From Nitrospirota bacterium (GTDB taxonomy: Bacteria; Nitrospirota; CAKKRA01; 9FT-COMBO-42-15), in contig JACPZJ010000109.1 in assembly GCA_016195585.1 (NCBI GenBank), forward strand, positions 1 to 22,754: a stretch of DNA of 22,754 nt, written 5' to 3'. Below are positions 7,860 to 15,272 of this stretch, piece by piece. Position 1 is the stretch's first letter. Each line of letters starts with the position of its first letter. The notes below the pieces were generated by a model. That model was not told the DNA's origin and made no database searches. It saw only the letters and a program-made list of their open reading frames with translations. The position numbers and the translations under genes are program-made.

Positions 7860-9029
7860 ATGGTTATCAAATGTCCAAAATGCGGTGAGCGGATTGATGT
7901 TGACGAGGCGCAGCTTTCAACAGGCGAGGCAAAGGTTAAGTGCTCACACTGCTATGCAATGTTTGCAATAAAAAGAGGGGTTAAAAAGACAGAGGCGCCA
8001 AAACAGGCGCCGGTATTCCCCCCTCACCCCCCCTTACCTCCCCTTTCTCCCATCCTTGGTAAGGAGGGGATGGGGGAGGTAAGGGGGGAATTAAAAAAGA
8101 TAAATCTTAAAAAGGTCCTTGTAGCTATGGATGGCGATGCGGCGGTTAAGATCATAAATGATGTATTAACTGAAAATGGCTTTGAGATTATAAATGCGCC
8201 TGATGGAAGAACTGTGCTTTCTTTAATAGAATCCGAGAGGCCGGCAGTTGCGATATTAGATGTTGGCCTGCCGCATATCTTTGGTTTTGAGATCAGTGAG
8301 ATAATTAGAAACAGCGAGAAATTAAAAGACACAATAGTCATTTTAGTTGCCTCAATCTATGATAAGACAAGATACAAAAGGGAGCCAATGTCCCTTTTTG
8401 GCGCTGATGATTATATTGAAAAACATCATATCAGAGACAGTCTTATAACAAAGATTATCGGGTTATTAGAAGACAGGTTTCCCGGGATGATCCATCCTGA
8501 ACATCATGAGGCTGCTGAGGCCAAATCTCTGCGCACCCTGAAAGAGGGTTATGATTATTCTGAAAAAAACAGGCTGACTGCAGATGATGTGGACGGCCTT
8601 AAGAATGACGAATTGCCTCCTATAATCCCGTCTCACCCCCCTTCTTCCCCCCTTAGTAAGGTGGGAGACAGAGGGGTGTCCCCCTTAGTAAGTGGGGAGG
8701 CAGAGGGGCTAAAGGCAGGAAGGGGGGATTATGAAGAAGAGAGGGTTTTAGAGGTTGAGAAGAAAGAGGCGCCTTTATCCCTTGAGCATGAAAAGGCAAA
8801 GAGGTTTGCAAGGATTATCATATCAGATATCTCACTTTATAATCAGAAGGCGGTTGAGGATGGGATTAAAAAAAACAATTTTTATGAGATGCTAAAGGCA
8901 GAGATAGAGGAGGGCAGGAAGCTTTATGAAAAGCGTGTATCACAGGATATCATATTTGCTGCCAATTACTATGACGAGATGATAGAGGAGTTTATTAAAA
9001 ATAAAAGAAGGTCTTTGGGTTTGTCTTAA
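7860..9029 (+). CDS. Zinc-ribbon, receiver and helical C-terminal domain protein
   Basis: Three parts joined by repeat-derived linkers. Residues 1-38 form an MJ0042-type zinc ribbon with C5-x2-C8 and C28-x2-C31. Residues about 81-205 form a receiver domain: D91/D93, phosphoacceptor D134 and lysine K188 are present, but Ala164 seems to stand where the switch Thr/Ser belongs, and His189 replaces the usual proline after the lysine. The C-terminal 100 residues are helical and charged (ARIIISDISLYNQKAVEDGI), a segment I associate with similar deltaproteobacterial regulators. Residues about 51-79 and 257-298 are encoded by palindromic repeats (8015-8092, 8622-8732). GGAGG at 7842-7846 lies 13 bases before the ATG. 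It may be a CheA or array accessory; partner unknown. Confidence 0.8.
   Translation: MVIKCPKCGERIDVDEAQLSTGEAKVKCSHCYAMFAIKRGVKKTEAPKQAPVFPPHPPLPPLSPILGKEGMGEVRGELKKINLKKVLVAMDGDAAVKIINDVLTENGFEIINAPDGRTVLSLIESERPAVAILDVGLPHIFGFEISEIIRNSEKLKDTIVILVASIYDKTRYKREPMSLFGADDYIEKHHIRDSLITKIIGLLEDRFPGMIHPEHHEAAEAKSLRTLKEGYDYSEKNRLTADDVDGLKNDELPPIIPSHPPSSPLSKVGDRGVSPLVSGEAEGLKAGRGDYEEERVLEVEKKEAPLSLEHEKAKRFARIIISDISLYNQKAVEDGIKKNNFYEMLKAEIEEGRKLYEKRVSQDIIFAANYYDEMIEEFIKNKRRSLGLS
8015..8092. repeat. Family A palindrome inside a coding region (first)
   Basis: Left arm ATTCCCCCC with CTTACCTCCCC, right arm GGGGGAGGTAAGGGGGGAAT. The element is about 78 bp, a multiple of three, and is read through as a proline- then glycine-rich linker (PPHPPLPPLSP then KEGMGEVRG) between the zinc ribbon and the receiver. 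The same arm sequences occur between genes at 5-36 and 2478-2570. Confidence 0.75.
8622..8732. repeat. Family A palindrome inside a coding region (second)
   Basis: Left end ATAATCCC with CACCCCCCTT, right end AAGGGGGGATTAT, and CCTTAGTAAG cores in the middle (two copies). About 111 bp, divisible by three, encoding a Pro/Ser then Gly-rich linker (SHPPSSPLSKVGDRG) between the receiver and the C-terminal helical domain. Confidence 0.7.
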
Positions 9030-9046
9030 ATTACATTTTTAAACTT

Positions 9047-10948
9047 ATGAATAATGAAATAAAAAAATATATTAAGGATTTATCCTCAAGTGATGTTGAA
9101 GTAAGAAGGCAGGCAGTTGAGAGGCTCGGCGAGTTTCACAATGATCAATGCATTGACCCGCTACTTTCCGCACTCGGTGATGAGGACTGGCGCGTTAGAA
9201 AGACTGCCGTCTCTGCTGTTTTGAATCTTGAACATAATGACAAAATCTTTAAGGGTCTGATTTCATTATTGAGATCAGAGGACAATGCAGGTTTGCGCAA
9301 TGCCTCTGTAGAGGTATTGACAAAGCTTGGAGAGTCAGCGGTTCCTTTTTTGGCAGAGGCCATGAAGGATACTGACAGGGATGTGAGGAAATTTATTGCT
9401 GACATCCTTGGTGATATTGGCGATAAGAAGGCTGTCAAGGCGCTCATAAATGGTTTGTCCGATGCTGATGAGAATGTATGCCTTGCATCTGTTGAGGCGC
9501 TCGGCAAGTTAAAGGATGCGAGCGCATTGAAGCCCTTAGTTAACATACTTAACCGTAATGATAAGCTCCTATCTTATGGGGTTATAAAGGCGCTGGAGGG
9601 GATTGGTGATGCCAGTATAGTTGATGTGCTGATACCGCTTATAAATAAAAGCGGTATTGAAAAGGCTGTGATAGACGCACTTGGCACAATTGGCGACATA
9701 AAATCACTGGACGCGCTCATTGCAGCCTTCAAGGATATGCGGTTAAGAAAATCAGCGTTATGCGCTGTTGCTGGGATTTATGAAAGGAATAATGAAAAAC
9801 AACTGAGGGAAAAGATCGTATCCAAAACCCGGGCTGCCCTGAATAAGGATATTATTACATATCTTATAGATGCTCTGGACGATTATAATGCGAGGGTGAG
9901 GGCTGCTGCAATTATCTTCCTCGGCTGGTCAGGAGACATGCATGCAGTTAGACCCCTGTTCAAATTTCTTGATTCTGAGGAAAGCGGCAGAATTATAAGG
10001 GCGCTAATTGATATTGGCAGGGATGCTGAGGATATTGCGATTGAAAAGCTTTCCGATGGAAACGAGATTGTAAGGGAGGGGGCTGCCCGTATTTTAGGCG
10101 AGATTGGCGATAAGAAATCAGTGAGCGCCCTTATATTGCTTCTTGGGGATGAAAACGGGCATGTAAGGCAGACCAGCGCAACTGCCCTCGGCAGGATCGG
10201 CGATTCAGCGGCCGCAAAGTCCTTGATTGACCTTTTAAGCGATGAATACCCGAATGTTCAGGAGGCTGCAATTGAGGCGTTGGGCAGGATAAATGATAAA
10301 ACCTTAATCCCTCATTTTTTAAAGATGCTTGCGAATGAGGATGAGAATATAAGGGGAAATGTAGTAAAGATACTTGGCAGGCTGAAGGCAAAGGAGACAA
10401 TCAGTAATCTATTATTCATGTTAAAGGATGAGAGCCCGTATGTAAGGCAGTGTGCAGTGGACGCCCTCGGTTCTATTAATGACCCTGCTACAGAAGGGGG
10501 ATTGATGATTGCCCTTACTGATGAAGACAAGATGGTCCGCTTAGCAGCGGTATCTGCGCTGATTAAAAAGAAGAATAAAAAGTTTCTCCAGCCCCTGACC
10601 TCTTTATTAAAGGATAATGATATATGGATCAGGGTCTCTGTTATAAAAGGGATAGGGGAGATAGGCGGAAGGGATGCGGTTCAGGCAATGACTGAGATGC
10701 TTGATGACAAGGTTGGCGCTGCAAGGATTGCTGCCATAGAGGCGATGGAGAGGCTCGGTGATAAAAAAATAGGAGGCAGGATAATCAGTATGTTAAATGA
10801 TAAGGATGCTGATGTAAGGCTTGCTGCTATTAAGACACTGGGCCAGCTAAGGGTTGAAGGCGGGAAAGAGGCATTGAAGGATTTAGTGCGGACAGAAAAC
10901 GACCCTGCTGTCAGGGAATATGCAAAAGAGGCGCTGGGAAAATTTTAA
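9047..10948 (+). CDS. HEAT-repeat (PBS lyase type) scaffold protein
   Basis: 633 residues made almost wholly of about 20 HEAT repeats with a period near 31 residues; each has the pattern D-V-R-x-A-A-x-x-A-L-G-x-I-G-D (for example VRQTSATALGRIGDSAAAKS near the middle). A more divergent stretch near residues 235-275 (ERNNEKQLREKIVSKTRAAL) may separate two solenoids. No signal peptide or membrane segment, so cytoplasmic. Such proteins bind other proteins through the solenoid groove. Its position between the receiver protein and cheR suggests a role in assembling or tuning the chemosensory complex, which is inference. No Shine-Dalgarno is visible before the ATG (ACATTTTTAAACTT), unlike its neighbours, so it may depend on coupling to the upstream gene. 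Confidence 0.85.
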   Translation: MNNEIKKYIKDLSSSDVEVRRQAVERLGEFHNDQCIDPLLSALGDEDWRVRKTAVSAVLNLEHNDKIFKGLISLLRSEDNAGLRNASVEVLTKLGESAVPFLAEAMKDTDRDVRKFIADILGDIGDKKAVKALINGLSDADENVCLASVEALGKLKDASALKPLVNILNRNDKLLSYGVIKALEGIGDASIVDVLIPLINKSGIEKAVIDALGTIGDIKSLDALIAAFKDMRLRKSALCAVAGIYERNNEKQLREKIVSKTRAALNKDIITYLIDALDDYNARVRAAAIIFLGWSGDMHAVRPLFKFLDSEESGRIIRALIDIGRDAEDIAIEKLSDGNEIVREGAARILGEIGDKKSVSALILLLGDENGHVRQTSATALGRIGDSAAAKSLIDLLSDEYPNVQEAAIEALGRINDKTLIPHFLKMLANEDENIRGNVVKILGRLKAKETISNLLFMLKDESPYVRQCAVDALGSINDPATEGGLMIALTDEDKMVRLAAVSALIKKKNKKFLQPLTSLLKDNDIWIRVSVIKGIGEIGGRDAVQAMTEMLDDKVGAARIAAIEAMERLGDKKIGGRIISMLNDKDADVRLAAIKTLGQLRVEGGKEALKDLVRTENDPAVREYAKEALGKF

Positions 10949-10970
10949 TATGAAGGGTGCTAATGCTTAG

Positions 10971-11831
10971 ATGTTTAGCAATGAAGAGCAGATACCATTA
11001 ACAGATGAGATATTTAAACTCCTTAAAGATCTGATTTATAAGAGCAGCGGGATATGGTTTGATGACAGCTCAAAGGAGATACTCAGGATGAGACTCACCC
11101 GAAGTGTCCAGAGTCGCCAGTTTAAGGATTTTAAAGATTATTATTTATTCTTAAAATATGACAGGGAAAAAGAAGCGGAATTAGCCAGCCTGATTGATGT
11201 TGTCGCCAATCATGAGAGTTATTTTTTCAGGGAGATGCCCCAGCTAAAGACCTTTTCAGAGGAGATACTGCCGGAAATCAGGGAGAAAAAAGCGAAGGAA
11301 GGGAAGAAAGAAATAAGGATATGGAGCGCAGGCTGCTCAACAGGTGAAGAGGCATATACCATATCAATGCTGATGCTTGAATCAGGGATGCTTGATGGAT
11401 GGGGTGTTGAGATATTTGCAAGCGATATTAGCCAGAGGGTGCTTCATTCTGCAAGGAGGGGGATTTATCAAAAGCACTCCTTCAGGGCCACGGATCCGTT
11501 ATATATATCAAAATATTTTCATCAGGATGATAATGGCTACAAGATTTCTGACAAGGTGAAGGAGAAGGTGCATTTTGGATATTTTAATCTCCTTGATTCA
11601 GACAGGGCTATGTTTGTCAATATGATGGATGTAATCTTTTGCAGGAATGTAATCATATATTTTGACCTGCCTGTAAAGAAAAAGGTAATTGAGATGTTTT
11701 ACAATAGACTGAATGATTTTGGCTATCTCCTTCTTGGGCATTCTGAATCCCTGATAAATATCTCAACGGCCTTTGCCTTGCGGCATTTTAAAAATGATAT
11801 GGTATATCAAAAGGCAGTTAAATCAGTTTAA
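10971..11831 (+). CDS. cheR: CheR receptor methyltransferase
   Basis: Methylates glutamates on the MCP coiled coil using S-adenosylmethionine, setting adaptation with CheB. The N-terminal helical domain (residues 8-100) contains NHESYFFRE at 80-88. The SAM-binding loop is WSAGCSTGEEAY at 118-129, and FCRNVIIYFD marks the late Rossmann strand. 286 residues, normal length, with no fused TPR repeats (the Wsp methyltransferase WspC has them). GAAGGG at 10952-10957 is 13 bases before the ATG, a loose spacing. It follows the HEAT gene by 22 bases and leads into cheB. The MCP here has no C-terminal pentapeptide, which fits a tether-independent CheR. Confidence 0.95.
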   Translation: MFSNEEQIPLTDEIFKLLKDLIYKSSGIWFDDSSKEILRMRLTRSVQSRQFKDFKDYYLFLKYDREKEAELASLIDVVANHESYFFREMPQLKTFSEEILPEIREKKAKEGKKEIRIWSAGCSTGEEAYTISMLMLESGMLDGWGVEIFASDISQRVLHSARRGIYQKHSFRATDPLYISKYFHQDDNGYKISDKVKEKVHFGYFNLLDSDRAMFVNMMDVIFCRNVIIYFDLPVKKKVIEMFYNRLNDFGYLLLGHSESLINISTAFALRHFKNDMVYQKAVKSV

Positions 11832-11853
11832 TGCTTTTCTTGGAGGAATTGTT

Positions 11854-12936
11854 TTGAAGAAAAAGATCCGTGTAATTGTGGTTGACGATTCGGCATTTAA
11901 CAGGCAGTCTATTGCAGCGATGCTTGAGTCATCGCCTGATATTGAGGTTGTGGATTCGGTTGCAGACGGCAGAGAGGCCATAAGGAGCGTCACCACGTAT
12001 AAGCCTGATATTATTACCCTTGATTTAGAGATGCCAAACATGGACGGATTTACATTCTTAAGATGGCTTATGGCAAACAGGCCGACGCCTGTCCTTGTTA
12101 TAAGCTCACAGTCTGATACTAAGAGCGTCTTTACAGCCCTTGACCTCGGCGCTGTTGATTTTCTTGCAAAGCCGACAAAAAGGATATCAAATGAGATACA
12201 GGGTATTAAACATGACCTTTTAAAAAAGGTAGAGATCATTTCAAATCTTCCGATTGAAAAGATAACATCACGTGTAAGAATACTTGAAAAAAGGGAGATT
12301 GAAGAGGCACCGTATCAATCAATCAAGGCAGTAAAGGCATCTAAGGGTATATTAAGAGGCGATATAGATTTGGTGGCAATAGGCTCATCCACAGGGGGGC
12401 CGCCTGCGTTACAGTCTATTATCTCAGTGCTGCCTGCTAATTTTCCGGCATCAGTTGCCATTTCCCAGCACATGCCGGCAGGCTTTACAAAGTATTTTTC
12501 AGAGCGGATGGATAAAAATGCAAAGGTTGATGTTAAGGAGGCGGAGAACGGGGATATTGTAAGGGCTGGGGCTGTATTTATTTCGCCGGGCGGCTATCAT
12601 ATGACCTTCAGGAGAGACAGTGATCAGGAGGTTAAAATAAACCTTAAAAAGCGCCTGCCGAGCGACCTATATACGCCGTCTGTAGACATTATGATGACCT
12701 CAGCAGCAGAGATATTCGGTAAGAAGGTGCTGGGGGTTATCCTTACAGGCATGGGCAACGACGGAAAAATTGGCATGAGAGAGATAAGGAACAGGAATGG
12801 CCAGACCATTGCAGAATCAGAGGAGACAGCTGTGGTCTTTGGTATGCCCGGTGAGGCGATAAAGGATGGGACGATTGACAAGGTATTGCCGCTTCCTGAA
12901 ATTCCAGAGGAGATTATAAAGAGGTGCAGCAAATAA
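11854..12936 (+). CDS. cheB: CheB receptor methylesterase/deamidase
   Basis: Removes methyl groups from the MCP when phosphorylated by CheA. The receiver (residues 1-125) has D11-D12, phosphoacceptor D57 and K106. The methylesterase domain (about 170-358) has the catalytic triad S179 (GSSTGG), H206 (QHMP) and D303 (GMGNDG). I start it at TTG 11854 because GGAGG at 11842-11846 is seven bases upstream and the receiver begins at once; the open frame extends back to 11773 but those residues overlap cheR and resemble nothing. It follows cheR by 22 bases, and the two form an adaptation pair. Confidence 0.95.
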   Translation: MKKKIRVIVVDDSAFNRQSIAAMLESSPDIEVVDSVADGREAIRSVTTYKPDIITLDLEMPNMDGFTFLRWLMANRPTPVLVISSQSDTKSVFTALDLGAVDFLAKPTKRISNEIQGIKHDLLKKVEIISNLPIEKITSRVRILEKREIEEAPYQSIKAVKASKGILRGDIDLVAIGSSTGGPPALQSIISVLPANFPASVAISQHMPAGFTKYFSERMDKNAKVDVKEAENGDIVRAGAVFISPGGYHMTFRRDSDQEVKINLKKRLPSDLYTPSVDIMMTSAAEIFGKKVLGVILTGMGNDGKIGMREIRNRNGQTIAESEETAVVFGMPGEAIKDGTIDKVLPLPEIPEEIIKRCSK

Positions 12937-12955
12937 AATTTATTGCTAATACCCC

Positions 12956-12984
12956 TTGATAGAACGGCTTTTATTTGCTATTAT
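12956..12984 (+). promoter_or_regulatory. Sigma70-type promoter for the GAF-cheY genes
   Basis: TTGATA at 12956-12961, a 17-base spacer, and TATTAT at 12979-12984; each hexamer has one mismatch to consensus. It lies in the 119-base gap after cheB, with a start point expected near 12991, just before a palindrome at 12994. It could give the GAF gene and the second cheY their own transcription. Confidence 0.6.
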
Positions 12985-12993
12985 TGAATTAAA

Positions 12994-13022
12994 GGTAGGG
13001 GCTGGGTAACCCAGCCCCTACC
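12994..13022. repeat. Perfect palindrome, family C
   Basis: GGTAGGGGCTGGGT, one central A, then ACCCAGCCCCTACC: 14 perfectly matched bases per arm. If the promoter at 12956 is used, it would form a strong hairpin at the very 5' end of the transcript. The GTAGGGGC/GCCCCTAC ends match the element at 13895-13954. Confidence 0.85.
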
Positions 13023-13055
13023 GTCAGAAAAGATTAATAAAATTGAGGATTTAAT

Positions 13056-13898
13056 ATGAGTAAAGACGAAGGGGATATAAAAGAGGTTGACCTGTCAAAA
13101 AAGGTAGAGGATTTCCTGCAGGTATTTAAAAAGGGCGAGGAATTCACGCAGGAATTATTAAAGGAGAATGAGCGGCTTAGATATAAGATAGTAAAATTAG
13201 AAGAAGATATAAGGGCAGGTAAGAAAGGTTCGGATAACAGCCAGACGAAACTCCTAAAGGATACAATTTCTCAATTAGAGGAAGAAAAGAATTATTTGAC
13301 TAACAAGTTCAGGGAGGTGGAGGCGGAGAATAAGGATTTTGCCGCCAGATATGTGGAGGTGGAGGAGGAGAATAATAACCTTGCAAACCTTTATGTGGCA
13401 AGCTATCAACTCCATTCCACGCTTGATGTGCAGGAGGTATTAAAGATAATACTTGAGATTATAATTAATCTTATTGGCGCTGAAAAATTTGCATTAATGG
13501 TATTGGATGAGGAGATGAATGAGCTTGTTGCTGCTGCGGCAGAGGGTATTGATAAGAGGGATATCCCGAATGCCAAGGTTGGTGAGGGATTAGTCGGCAC
13601 CGTTGCAAAGACAGGTGAGAGCTTTTTTGAAAAGGATTTGGAAAAAAAGAGGGATGAGTTGTCAGAGCCGCTGGTCTGCATCCCTTTAAAGATAAAGGAG
13701 CATGTTATAGGCGTAATAGTCGTCTTCACCCTGCTGCTGCAAAAAAAGAATTTTACAAGGGTGGATTACGAGCTTTTCTCAATGCTCGCAGGACATGCAG
13801 CAACAGCAATATTCAGCTCAAGGCTCTATGCCCAGTCTGAGAGGAAGCTCTCAACCATACAGGGCTTTCTTGAGCTGTTAAGCGGTAAGAGAAAGTAG
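13056..13898 (+). CDS. Coiled-coil plus GAF domain protein
   Basis: 280 residues. Residues about 10-115 are a long charged coiled coil (KKVEDFLQVF, ENERLRYKIVKLEEDI, EVEEENNNLA); residues about 120-265 are a GAF domain (LHSTLDVQEVLKIILEI, GEGLVGTVAKTGESFF, LVCIPLKIKEHVIGVIVV). No catalytic domain is attached, so it probably senses a small ligand and signals through protein contacts. It stands between cheB and the second cheY, with its own promoter candidate at 12956. GAGGAT at about 13044 precedes the ATG. The TAG stop is contributed by the arm of the repeat at 13895-13954, so the repeat may have set the present C terminus (SGKRK). Confidence 0.85.
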   Translation: MSKDEGDIKEVDLSKKVEDFLQVFKKGEEFTQELLKENERLRYKIVKLEEDIRAGKKGSDNSQTKLLKDTISQLEEEKNYLTNKFREVEAENKDFAARYVEVEEENNNLANLYVASYQLHSTLDVQEVLKIILEIIINLIGAEKFALMVLDEEMNELVAAAAEGIDKRDIPNAKVGEGLVGTVAKTGESFFEKDLEKKRDELSEPLVCIPLKIKEHVIGVIVVFTLLLQKKNFTRVDYELFSMLAGHAATAIFSSRLYAQSERKLSTIQGFLELLSGKRK

Positions 13899-13954
13899 GG
13901 GCAGACCAGCGTGTCTGCGTGATAATAAGGGCGAACACATAGGTTCGCCCCTAC
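13895..13954. repeat. Palindromic repeat family C overlapping a stop codon
   Basis: Ends GTAGGGGC (13895) and GCCCCTAC (to 13954), with inner pairs GCAGAC/GTCTGC and GGGCGAAC/GTTCGCCC. The TAG at 13896-13898 that ends the GAF gene is inside the left arm. The remaining gap to the next gene holds a further small palindrome at 13961-13974. Confidence 0.8.
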
Positions 13955-13960
13955 AGGCAT

Positions 13961-13974
13961 GCCCGATGGCGGGC
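13961..13974. repeat. Small palindrome upstream of the second cheY
   Basis: GCCCG, loop ATGG, CGGGC. Its loop supplies an ATG at 13966 that is in frame with cheY, but that ATG has no ribosome site, and the better start is at 13993. Confidence 0.5.
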
Positions 13975-13992
13975 AAAAACTGGAGAAGGATT

Positions 13993-14376
13993 ATGGCAGA
14001 AACTTATAATTTCCTTGTTGTTGACGACTCCCCAACCATGCGGCAGCTTATAACCTTTGCCTTAAAGAGGATCCATAACTGCCAGATTACAGAGGCGAAT
14101 GACGGGGTTGATGCGCTTAAAAAGCTGTCAGGCAATAAATTTAGCCTTATACTCCTTGATATTAATATGCCTTTGATGGACGGATTAAAGCTTCTTAGTA
14201 TTTTAAGGGGAAACCCAACATATAATGATGTTCCAATTGTAATAATAACTACAGAGGGTGCGGATGCTGATAGAGAAAAGGCGATGAAGCTCGGCGCAAA
14301 TGCCTACATAGCTAAGCCTATACAGACAAATGAGCTTTTGAAGGTGGTAAGAGGGTTTCTTAAGATAGACGAATAG
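13993..14376 (+). CDS. cheY: CheY-like single-domain response regulator, second copy
   Basis: 127 residues, receiver only. D11-D12, phosphoacceptor D56 (LDINMP), T86 and K108 are intact. Start chosen at ATG 13993 because GGAGAAGG at 13982-13989 lies just upstream; an earlier in-frame ATG at 13966 belongs to a palindromic repeat. It shares the SPTMR/SLTMR and ITTE/VTTE signatures with the cheY at 107, so the two are close paralogues and could compete for CheA phosphate, one perhaps as a phosphate sink. It ends the chemosensory cluster; purine genes follow after 79 bases. Confidence 0.93.
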   Translation: MAETYNFLVVDDSPTMRQLITFALKRIHNCQITEANDGVDALKKLSGNKFSLILLDINMPLMDGLKLLSILRGNPTYNDVPIVIITTEGADADREKAMKLGANAYIAKPIQTNELLKVVRGFLKIDE

Positions 14377-14455
14377 GTAAGGCTTCCTACCTGTAAGGCC
14401 ATCCTTATTATTTATATATTTTAAATGGATTTTGAGGGAGGGAAAGAGAAATAGG

Positions 14456-15151
14456 ATGAAATTTGGAATAATAGTATTTCCAGGTTCCAACTGCGACCAT
14501 GACTGCTATCATGCTGCGAGGCATGTCTTGAATCAGGATGCCGAATTTATCTGGCACAAAGAAAATAAGCTCTCCTCCTTTGATGTAATTATAATACCCG
14601 GCGGTTTTTCCTATGGGGATTACCTGAGAACAGGGGCTATTGCCAAATTTTCGCCTGTAATGAAGGCAGTAAGAAAATTTGCAAAGGATGGCGGCCTTGT
14701 AATAGGGATATGCAACGGTTTTCAGATACTCCTTGAGGCAGGGCTATTGCCGGGCGCCATGCTGAGAAACAGAACCCTGAAGTTTATATGCAAAGATATC
14801 TATGTAAGGGTTGAAAGTATAAATACACCCTTCACGAATAAATGCGATAAAAAAATATTAAGAATGCCAATTGCACACGCTGAAGGGAACTATTTTGCTG
14901 ACCCGAAGACCCTGTCACACCTCAAAGAAAATCAGCAGATTGTATTTAGATATTCTAATGAATCGGGTGAGACAACTGATTCAGCAAATCCTAACGGATC
15001 TCTGGAAAATATAGCAGGTATTTGTAATGAAAACGGGAATGTGCTCGGCATGATGCCTCATCCTGAGCGATGTGCAGAGGCTATCCTCGGGAATGAAGAC
15101 GGGAGGCTGATATTTGAGTCAATATTGGCGTCATTGAAGCAGGTGCGTTAA
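14456..15151 (+). CDS. purQ: Phosphoribosylformylglycinamidine synthase glutaminase subunit
   Basis: Class I glutamine amidotransferase that supplies ammonia to PurL for converting FGAR to FGAM in purine synthesis. 231 residues, full length. Nucleophile C86 (GICNGFQ), with H202 and E204 (PHPER) completing the triad; the N terminus FGIIVFPGSNCDHD is typical. Start at ATG 14456; GAGGGAGG lies 14434-14442 (13 bases off) and AGG is directly adjacent. In organisms with separate PurQ and small PurL, a third subunit PurS of about 80 residues is needed; no purS is found in the 79 bases upstream or elsewhere here. Confidence 0.96.
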   Translation: MKFGIIVFPGSNCDHDCYHAARHVLNQDAEFIWHKENKLSSFDVIIIPGGFSYGDYLRTGAIAKFSPVMKAVRKFAKDGGLVIGICNGFQILLEAGLLPGAMLRNRTLKFICKDIYVRVESINTPFTNKCDKKILRMPIAHAEGNYFADPKTLSHLKENQQIVFRYSNESGETTDSANPNGSLENIAGICNENGNVLGMMPHPERCAEAILGNEDGRLIFESILASLKQVR

Positions 15152-15167
15152 ATTTAATGCCCGGAGT

Positions 15168-15246
15168 AGATTGCTTCATCGCAAAAGAACGCTCCTCGCA
15201 ATGACATTCTGGTTTGTTTGTCATTGCGAGCGAAGCGAAGCAATCT
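15168..15246. repeat. Palindromic repeat family D between purQ and purL
   Basis: Left arm AGATTGCTTC ... CTCGCAATGACA (15168-15206), right arm TGTCATTGCGAGC ... GAAGCAATCT (15219-15246). A related copy lies at 22713-22740. It fills most of the purQ-purL gap, and the rest of that gap shows nothing. Confidence 0.85.
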
Positions 15247-15272
15247 CTTGTTTTGAATAGGCATGATTGGAT

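Noticed and set aside
8015..8732. Possible CRISPR array or tandem repeat
   Set aside because: The C/G-rich units are inverted palindromes of differing length, without regular spacers.
11773..11853. Upstream extension of cheB overlapping cheR
   Set aside because: No ribosome site, no family resemblance, and GGAGG plus TTG at 11854 places the receiver start correctly.
13966..13992. Earlier ATG for the second cheY
   Set aside because: It lies in a small palindrome without a ribosome site; GGAGAAGG fits ATG 13993.
14377..14455. Riboswitch or terminator before purQ
   Set aside because: Only a 5-bp stem (AGGTA/TACCT) was found; no purine riboswitch core and no adequate T-run after it.
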